Source: Nyssa sinensis
Taxonomy: Eukaryota; Streptophyta; Magnoliopsida; Cornales; Nyssaceae
Direction of reading: 5' to 3'
Assembly: GCA_008638375.1 (NCBI GenBank)
Contig: CM018046.1
Coordinates: forward strand, 44,708,706-44,772,705
DNA: 64,000 bases
Within the stretch, counting starts at the first letter, position 1; every line of letters begins with the position of its first letter. Below the pieces are notes generated by a model that searched no databases, was not told the origin of the DNA, and saw only the letters and a list, made by a program, of their open reading frames with translations. The translations under genes and the position numbers were made by a program. Shown here piece by piece: positions 58,501 through 64,000 of the stretch.

Positions 58501-58942
58501 TTTCAACAGCAGAGGCAGAGTACATTGCAACAGGGAATATTGCTACTCAAGCAGTTTGGTTACGGCGGATGCTTGGTATTCTACAACACAAGCAGGACAG
58601 ACTTACGACAATATTTTGTGATAGCAAGTCAGTCATTGCATTGACGAATAATTCAGTTTTTCATGAGAGAAGCAAGCATATTAATATCAAGTTTCACTTC
58701 ATTCGTGACTTGGTAAATGACAAGGAGATTCAGCTTGAATTTTGTTCTTCTGAAGACCAAGTTGCAGATATTTTTACAAAGTCGCTCAAAACAAATTCTT
58801 TTTTGAAGTTGAAGAGATTACTTGGCATGGTGAAGCTTGAAAATCTTGGTTTATTTTATTTTAATCCTAATGAGACTAGGAGTCCTTGTCCTAGTAGGAG
58901 TGGTATTTTAATTCAATTAGGATTAGAAATCCTGAAATCCTA
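55548..58942 (+). pseudogene. Ty1/copia gag-pol remnant: one frame, stops only
   Basis: One forward frame reads from the gag zinc knuckle (FNCGKFGHKKSECKSR) through protease (YLDTGCSNHICG), pre-integrase and integrase. The integrase shows CETCVIGKK, IHSDLC, LKTDRDTEY and QNGVAERKNR with the DDE residues. RT follows ([30 protein letters not shown]), then RNase H (YTDSDWAGD, ALSTAEAEYIA, FCDSKSVIAL, VADIFTKSLK). Stops occur at about 55881, 55890, 56200, 57087, 57623, 58053 and 58332, but no frameshift. The gag start and both LTRs are missing, so it cannot move. Confidence 0.9.
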
Positions 58943-58957
58943 ATTGTATTAGGATGA

Positions 58958-58962
<5 letters not shown>

Positions 58963-58989
<27 letters not shown>
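58963..58989. repeat. (AT)n microsatellite at the copia insertion point
   Basis: Perfect dinucleotide run ending at the first base of the LTR; the last five bases (ATATA) should be one copy of the target duplication. Confidence 0.85.
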
Positions 58990-58994
<5 letters not shown>

Positions 58995-59229
58995 ACCAAG
59001 AGAGAAGAATAATTCTCTATATCTTTCCATTCAAAATATACAAGAGTATTTATACACAAATTTGGGCCTATATAGTCAACCCTACAGCTCATATACAGCT
59101 CATATATTCTAGAATAACCCTACAGCTCATATACAGCTCATATATTCTAGAATAACCCTACAGCTCATATATTCTAGAATAATCCTACAGCTCATATACA
59201 GCTCATATATTCTAGTATATTCTGTAACA
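58990..59229 (-). repeat. 3' LTR (240 bp) of the intact copia
   Basis: On the minus strand it starts TGTTACAGAATAT and ends TTCTCTCTTGGTTTTCA. From about 59082 to 59225 it is made of ~38-bp repeats containing CAGCTCATATATTCTAGAAT. Confidence 0.9.
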
Positions 59230-59240
59230 CTCCCCCTCAA
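59230..59240 (-). promoter_or_regulatory. Polypurine tract of the intact copia
   Basis: Minus strand TTGAGGGGGAG directly before the LTR start TGTTAC. It primes second-strand synthesis. The polyprotein's TGA stop (59239-59237) lies inside this tract. Confidence 0.85.
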
Positions 59241-62200
59241 GCTGGAGCATAGATATTAATTAGGCCCAGCTTGTTGCAAATATAATCGACTCGAGCCCCA
59301 TTGAGAGCCTTTGTAAAGATATCTCCTAACTGTTCTCCAGTTTTCACGTATCCGGTAGAGATCAAATTTTGCTGCAACTTTTCACGAACAAAATGACAGT
59401 CAATCTCAATATGCTTAGTCCGTTCATGAAACACAGGATTGGAAGCAATATGGAGAGCCGCTTGGTTATCACACCATAATTTTGCTGGTATTGAAGCTTT
59501 AAGACCAACCTCAACCAAGAGTTGATATATCCACATTATCTCACATACAGATTGTGCCATAGCTCTATATTCTGATTCTGCACTGGATCGGGACACAACA
59601 TTTTGTTTCTTGCTCTTCCATGAAATCAAATTTCCTCCAACAAAAACACAGTATCCGGTAGTGGATCTGCGGTCAATCTTGGAACCTGCCCAATCTGCAT
59701 CTGAAAAACCTTCGATGTGAGTATGTCCATGATTCTTGTACAGTAACCCTCGTCCAGGAGCTCCCTTTAAGTAACACAAGATCTGTTCTAACGCTGCCCA
59801 ATGGTGAACTGTTGGGGAGGACATGAATTGACTGATAATACTAACAGAGTATGCAATATCAGGACGTGTCACTGTAAGATAGTTCAACTTTCCAACCAGC
59901 CTCCTGTATTTTTCTGGATCTTCAAATAAGTCTCCATCTTTCGTGAGTTGTAGGTTGGGAAGCATTGGAGCGCTGCATGGCTTAGCCCCCAACTTTCCAG
60001 TCTCAGTTAACAGGTCAAGCACATATTTCCTCTGGGATAGAACAATGCCTTTCTTGCTTCTCGTCACCTCAATTCCCAAGAAATACTTCAACACCCCTAA
60101 ATCTTTTGTGTGAAACTGGCTATGAAGAAAGGACTTCAAAGATGAAATTCCCACAGTATCACTTCCAGTAATGACAATATCATCCACATATACAACAAGA
60201 AGAATGAGGCCAGATGTAGAATGCTTATAGAAAACTGAGTGGTCAGACTTACTCTTATTCATTCCAAACTTCTCCACTGCCTGACTAAATTTTTCAAACC
60301 AAGCACGGGGACTCTGTTTCAAACCATATAAGGACTTGCGAAGATGACAAACTCGCCCACACTCCCCCTGAGCAACAAATCCAGGTGGTTGCTCCATATA
60401 CACTTCCTCCTGGAGATCACCATGTAAGAAAGCATTTTTGATGTCTAACTGATGTAAAGGCCAATCATTAGTAGCTGCCAGTGAAATAAATAAGCGAACC
60501 GAGGTCAACTTAGCAACAGGGGAGAAAGTATCAGAATAATCCACACCATAAGTCTGAGCATAGCCTTTAGCCACAAGACGGGCTTTAAGGCGAGCCACGG
60601 AACCATCAGAATTGAATTTGACCGCAAACACCCATTTACAGCCAATAGCTTTCTTTCCTGCAGGTAAATGCACTAAATTCCAAGTATCATTAGCATCTAA
60701 AGCATTCATCTCTTCGATCATAGCATCACGCCATCCAGGATGGGACAAGGCATCATGGACAGTTTTGGGAAGAGACACAGAATCCAGGGAAGCAACAAAA
60801 GAACACGAAGAAGACGACAAGTGAGCATAAGAAACAAACGATGAAATAGGATAAGTGCACTGACGCGTACCTTTGCGAAGGGCAATGGGAAGATCAAGAT
60901 CACCAGCCACAGGATCCGATGGCGAAGAAGAAACCGGTGCGGGACATGGAGCAGGTGGGTCTCGTCGTCGGGAATAGACATAGTGAAGAGGTGGTGGTGG
61001 GGATGGTGGTGCGGAAGGTGGGGTAACAGGGGAAAGGGCTACAATGGGAGGCGGAGAGGTGATAGTATAAACCAACAGGTCATCATCCTCCCCCTGACTC
61101 GAAGGAGTAGAAGCAGCAGGGAAAAAAGGAATATGTTCGAGAAAGGTAACATCAGCGGACACAAGATACTTGTGAAGGCTAGGACAGTAGCACCGATACC
61201 CCTTTTGTAGACGAGAGTAACCCAGAAAAACACATTTTAGAGACTTGGGATCTAATTTAGTGACCTGGGGACGAACATCACGAGCGAAACAAGTACTACC
61301 AAATATCCGGGGTGCAATAGGAAACAAGGGTTTAGTAGGAAAAAGGACAGTGTAAGGGATCTCACCATGAAGAATAGAGGAAGGCATGCGATTAATCAAG
61401 AAACAGGCTGTGGAAACTGCATCAGCCCAAAAATGTTTAGGAACATGCATTTGGAATAAAAGGGCCCTGGCTGTCTCAAGAAGATGCCGATTTTTTCGTT
61501 CGGCCACACCGTTCTGAGATGGAGTGTCAACACAAGAGGATTGGTGAAGAATGCCATTTTGAATCATATAGGTCTGAAAGGGATCGGAAAAATATTCTTT
61601 GGCATTATCACTCCGTAATGTATGCACAGAAACATTAAACTGTGTTTTAATTTCAGCACAAAAGGCACTAAAGTGGGAAAATAATTCAGAACGATTTTTC
61701 ATTAAATAAAGCCAAGTGACACGAGAAAAATCATCAACAAAAGTAACAAAATATCTAAATCCAGTAGTGGACACAACAGGACACGGACCCCAAACATCTG
61801 AATGGACTAACTCAAAGGGAAAACTAGCCCTTTTATTGACTCGAGGGACTGACGGCAAACGATGATGTTTTGCAAACTGACATGACTCACAATCTAAGGA
61901 AGATACAGTGTGAAACTGAGGACATAATTTCTTCAACAGAGGCAAAGAAGGATGTCCCAACCGACAATGCGCTTCAAAGGGAGTTACGACACTGGAACAT
62001 GCAATAGGCCTGGGTACTTGGGTATCCAGAAGGTAGAGACCACTGGATTCATATCCTTTACCAATAATCTTCTTTGTCATAAGATCCTGAAAGAGACAAT
62101 GATCAGGAAAAAATGAGATGCAACAATTTAGGGTACGAGTAAGTTTACTAACAGACATTAAATTAAAAGAAAATTGTGGTAAACTCAAGACAGAAGACAT

Positions 62201-63355
62201 CGAAATCAATGGAGTTGGATTAACAGTACCAGACCCAAACACAGAAGAAGTGGAACCATCTGCTAAAGTAACATTAGAAGGAGATGTGTGGGACTGAAAA
62301 GAGGAGAAAAGACTAGAATTACCTGTCATATGATCTGTAGCACCAGAATCAATGACCCATTGTGAGGAAGAGGAAAGAAGACACGTATTTGGTTTACCTA
62401 ACTCGGCAATGGCAGTGACAGGTGGAGATGAATGCTGCAATGCTTCTTGATACTGAGTGAATTTAGCGAATGCATCTGCAGAGACTGTAATGGTTGGCTC
62501 AGATGGGCGAGGTGGAGTAACTGCAACATGGGCTGAATGAGACTTCTGAGACTTATTTTGCAATTTCTTACACGTGCGCTTAGTATGGCCCGGCTCATGA
62601 CAATAATAACAGACAACTCCCCCTGCATCCTGACTACCTGTACCGCCGCCTCGGTTCTTAGGATAAGACCGTCTAGAGTCAAATCCACCATGATGACTGA
62701 CAAGAGCACTAGAAGCATGAACCGAGGGAGCAATAGATGTACTAGTAGCTGTGCGAAGTACCCTAGTAAAGACCTCATGGAGAGAGAAAATCTCAGCACT
62801 AGAGAGAATCTGAGATTTAGCAATCTCAAACTGAGAATTAAGGCCAGCCAAGAAACTCATTACTGCCATTTGCTCCCGTTGAGCTTGCTGGACTTTGACA
62901 TCAATACTGAAAGGTAACAAGACATTTAATTCTTCATAGGTTCGTTTGAAATTTATAAAATAGGCCTGAAGAGAGTGATCTTGTTGTTCAGCCCGGTAAA
63001 AGCCTTTACAAACCTCATAGATACGTGAAAGATTGCCCTTTCCAGAATACAAAAATTTTAAATATTCCATCAATTCTTTAACATACTCACAGTGATTAAT
63101 CAAGCTAACAACCTCAGTGTCAATAGAGTTTCTGATTTGCAAGAACAAGCGAGCATCATCTCTCAACCATTCCTTGCGAGTATTATCGGTTGGAGGATCT
63201 TCGGTAAGATGAGTGTCCTTAGAAATACTCCGCAGATAAATCCTAACAGTCTTACACCAATCAAAATAATTTGGACCAGTTAATTTATGTTCTGTGATTT
63301 TGGACATCACGGGAATGACATCAGTCACGACCAAATTCTTTTGTTCGTCAGCCAT
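59237..63355 (-). CDS. Copia gag-pol polyprotein, intact
   Basis: I start at the ATG at 63355 (MADEQKNLVVTDVIP), giving about 1372 residues. The open frame continues 71 codons upstream, but that part is Cys/Leu-rich translation of leader repeats. In order: gag (LTGPNYFDWCKTVRIYLRS near residue 25), zinc knuckle CYYCHEPGHTKRTC (249-262), aspartic protease DSG (about 336), pre-integrase His/Cys zinc site (HCRLGHPS...CESC), integrase with DDE residues about 520, 583 and 619 (spacing DD35E), and a Pro/Ser-rich linker. RT follows, with VYVDDIVITG, and then RNase H (FSDADWAGSKIDRRSTTGY, SRSSAESEYRA, WCDNQAALHIA). All catalytic motifs are present. The product copies element RNA to DNA in cytoplasmic particles and inserts it into the genome. 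Confidence 0.93.
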   Translation of the reverse strand: MADEQKNLVVTDVIPVMSKITEHKLTGPNYFDWCKTVRIYLRSISKDTHLTEDPPTDNTRKEWLRDDARLFLQIRNSIDTEVVSLINHCEYVKELMEYLKFLYSGKGNLSRIYEVCKGFYRAEQQDHSLQAYFINFKRTYEELNVLLPFSIDVKVQQAQREQMAVMSFLAGLNSQFEIAKSQILSSAEIFSLHEVFTRVLRTATSTSIAPSVHASSALVSHHGGFDSRRSYPKNRGGGTGSQDAGGVVCYYCHEPGHTKRTCKKLQNKSQKSHSAHVAVTPPRPSEPTITVSADAFAKFTQYQEALQHSSPPVTAIAELGKPNTCLLSSSSQWVIDSGATDHMTGNSSLFSSFQSHTSPSNVTLADGSTSSVFGSGTVNPTPLISMSSVLSLPQFSFNLMSVSKLTRTLNCCISFFPDHCLFQDLMTKKIIGKGYESSGLYLLDTQVPRPIACSSVVTPFEAHCRLGHPSLPLLKKLCPQFHTVSSLDCESCQFAKHHRLPSVPRVNKRASFPFELVHSDVWGPCPVVSTTGFRYFVTFVDDFSRVTWLYLMKNRSELFSHFSAFCAEIKTQFNVSVHTLRSDNAKEYFSDPFQTYMIQNGILHQSSCVDTPSQNGVAERKNRHLLETARALLFQMHVPKHFWADAVSTACFLINRMPSSILHGEIPYTVLFPTKPLFPIAPRIFGSTCFARDVRPQVTKLDPKSLKCVFLGYSRLQKGYRCYCPSLHKYLVSADVTFLEHIPFFPAASTPSSQGEDDDLLVYTITSPPPIVALSPVTPPSAPPSPPPPLHYVYSRRRDPPAPCPAPVSSSPSDPVAGDLDLPIALRKGTRQCTYPISSFVSYAHLSSSSCSFVASLDSVSLPKTVHDALSHPGWRDAMIEEMNALDANDTWNLVHLPAGKKAIGCKWVFAVKFNSDGSVARLKARLVAKGYAQTYGVDYSDTFSPVAKLTSVRLFISLAATNDWPLHQLDIKNAFLHGDLQEEVYMEQPPGFVAQGECGRVCHLRKSLYGLKQSPRAWFEKFSQAVEKFGMNKSKSDHSVFYKHSTSGLILLVVYVDDIVITGSDTVGISSLKSFLHSQFHTKDLGVLKYFLGIEVTRSKKGIVLSQRKYVLDLLTETGKLGAKPCSAPMLPNLQLTKDGDLFEDPEKYRRLVGKLNYLTVTRPDIAYSVSIISQFMSSPTVHHWAALEQILCYLKGAPGRGLLYKNHGHTHIEGFSDADWAGSKIDRRSTTGYCVFVGGNLISWKSKKQNVVSRSSAESEYRAMAQSVCEIMWIYQLLVEVGLKASIPAKLWCDNQAALHIASNPVFHERTKHIEIDCHFVREKLQQNLISTGYVKTGEQLGDIFTKALNGARVDYICNKLGLINIYAPA

Positions 63356-63394
63356 AGAAACAGAACCACCAAGAAGCAAGCAACGAATCAAGAA

Positions 63395-63570
63395 CAGTAG
63401 CAGGGAAGCACCAACAGTGAAGCAACAGGACACACAGAGGGTCCAAACGAACAGTGAAGCAGCAGGGAAGCACCAACAGTGAATCAACAGGACACACAGA
63501 GGGTCCAAACGAACAACCGTGAAGCAACAAGGACACACAGAGTATCCAAACCAATAGCAGCAAAGCAACT
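63395..63570 (-). repeat. Leader minisatellite of the intact copia
   Basis: Two to three ~65-bp units containing CAGGGAAGCACCAACAGTGA and CAGGACACACAGAGGGTCCA, lying between the primer-binding site and the gag ATG. Confidence 0.8.
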
Positions 63571-63914
63571 AGATGCACAGAAGTGTCGGAGAGAGAGAGA
63601 CGACTCCAGGAAGAGTGATCGGAGGTCGAGGCGCAGTCGCACGCCCCTCCACGCGCCGGCGCGTGAAGTAGCTGACGACGGCAGAAACTTCTAGTGGCGC
63701 GTGAGGGTCACGCGTTGGGTTTTCGGTGACTGGACTTCAGGGATAAGCCGATCGGCAGGTGGGCGACTGATCCTGAGTGGCGGTGAGAAGCAAGGGTCAC
63801 TCGAACAGGGTGACTCAAGGAATTTCCCAACTCTGCTCACTGTGGGCAGAACAGTGGGAAAGAAAGAGAAGAAGAAGAAAGAGAGGAAAAAAAAAAATTC
63901 TACTTTTTCAGAAA

Positions 63915-63927
63915 GGCTCTGATACCA
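63915..63927 (-). promoter_or_regulatory. Primer-binding site of the intact copia
   Basis: Minus strand TGGTATCAGAGCC, directly after the LTR end TTTTCA; complementary to the initiator tRNA-Met as in most plant copia elements. Confidence 0.9.
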
Positions 63928-64000
63928 TGAAAACCAAGAGAGAAGAATAATTCTCTATATCTTTCCATTCAAAATATACAAGAGTATTTATACACAAATT
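63928..64000 (-). repeat. 5' LTR of the intact copia, first 73 bp in view
   Basis: Identical base for base to 58990-59062. About 167 bp of it should lie beyond the window. Confidence 0.92.

Larger units (their letters stand above)
58990..64000 (-). mobile_element. Nearly complete, apparently intact Ty1/copia retrotransposon (5' LTR cut by window edge)
   Basis: Minus-strand element: 3' LTR 58990-59229, polypurine tract, gag-pol 63355-59237, leader, primer-binding site 63927-63915, and 5' LTR from 63928 to beyond the window. The 73 visible bases of the 5' LTR are identical to the 3' LTR. The coding frame is uninterrupted. This suggests a recent insertion that may still be mobile. It landed in an (AT)n tract next to the older copia copy. 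Confidence 0.92.

Noticed and set aside
63356..63568. Gag-pol start 71 codons further upstream
   Set aside because: The extension is Cys/Leu-rich and comes from tandem leader repeats; MADEQKNLVV at 63355 begins the recognisable gag.

Overview
The window is nuclear DNA from a plant, most likely a eudicot. It is AT-rich, carries plant-type introns and plant protein families, and is dominated by plant transposons: an L1-type LINE, Ty1/copia elements, long solo LTRs, TRIMs, and CACTA, hAT, Mutator-like and Tourist-like elements. I found no bacterial, organellar or viral genes, no tRNA or rRNA genes, and no CRISPR array. The species cannot be fixed from the sequence alone.

Only two ordinary host genes could be supported. 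(1) A minus-strand gene for an OTU-domain deubiquitinase runs from about 29.95 kb leftwards to beyond base 1. Its exons are tiny (49-168 bp coding) and widely scattered: 5'UTR exon 29806-~29950, start exon 29233-29435, then 23152-23226, 17028-17082, 16770-16844, 3356-3429 and 3194-3242. The last coding exon(s), which should carry the catalytic histidine, lie off the left edge. Splice sites are clean and the joined protein matches the family, but exon 2 has one extra base next to its donor, which creates a TGA. Either the gene is a recent pseudogene or the base is an error. (2) A minus-strand two-exon UDP-glycosyltransferase of the UGT82A1 type (42059-44241) looks intact.

Left part (1-30 kb): most of what separates the OTU exons is transposon sequence. 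The 13.3-kb intron 4 shows a readable nested history: a ~255-bp tandem repeat, then a TRIM inserted in one repeat unit, a 2.6-kb solo LTR inserted in the same unit, and a 6.3-kb L1 LINE inserted in that LTR. Other introns hold a copia tail, two LINE remnants, an hAT MITE with a perfect 8-bp target duplication, a truncated LTR of the same long-LTR family carrying a Mutator-like MITE, a copia LTR with its primer-binding site, and another TRIM.

Middle part (30-47 kb): a 3.7-kb non-autonomous CACTA element (3-bp target duplication TCT) is built around about 13 tandem ~158-bp units. It is followed by a 4.2-kb solo LTR with a perfect 5-bp duplication, two MITEs, the UGT gene, and a gypsy-like LTR with primer-binding site.

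Right part (47-64 kb): MITEs and AT-rich DNA lead into two decayed copies of one Ty1/copia family on the plus strand (52.1-54.2 and 55.5-58.9 kb). The second keeps one reading frame over 3.4 kb and is broken only by stop codons. Beside it lies a nearly complete, apparently intact copia element on the minus strand (58990 to beyond 64000) with an uninterrupted ~1370-residue polyprotein and identical LTRs as far as can be seen. I found no gene system that is clearly new; the most informative things are the exploded OTU gene, its possible lesion, and the layered transposon record.
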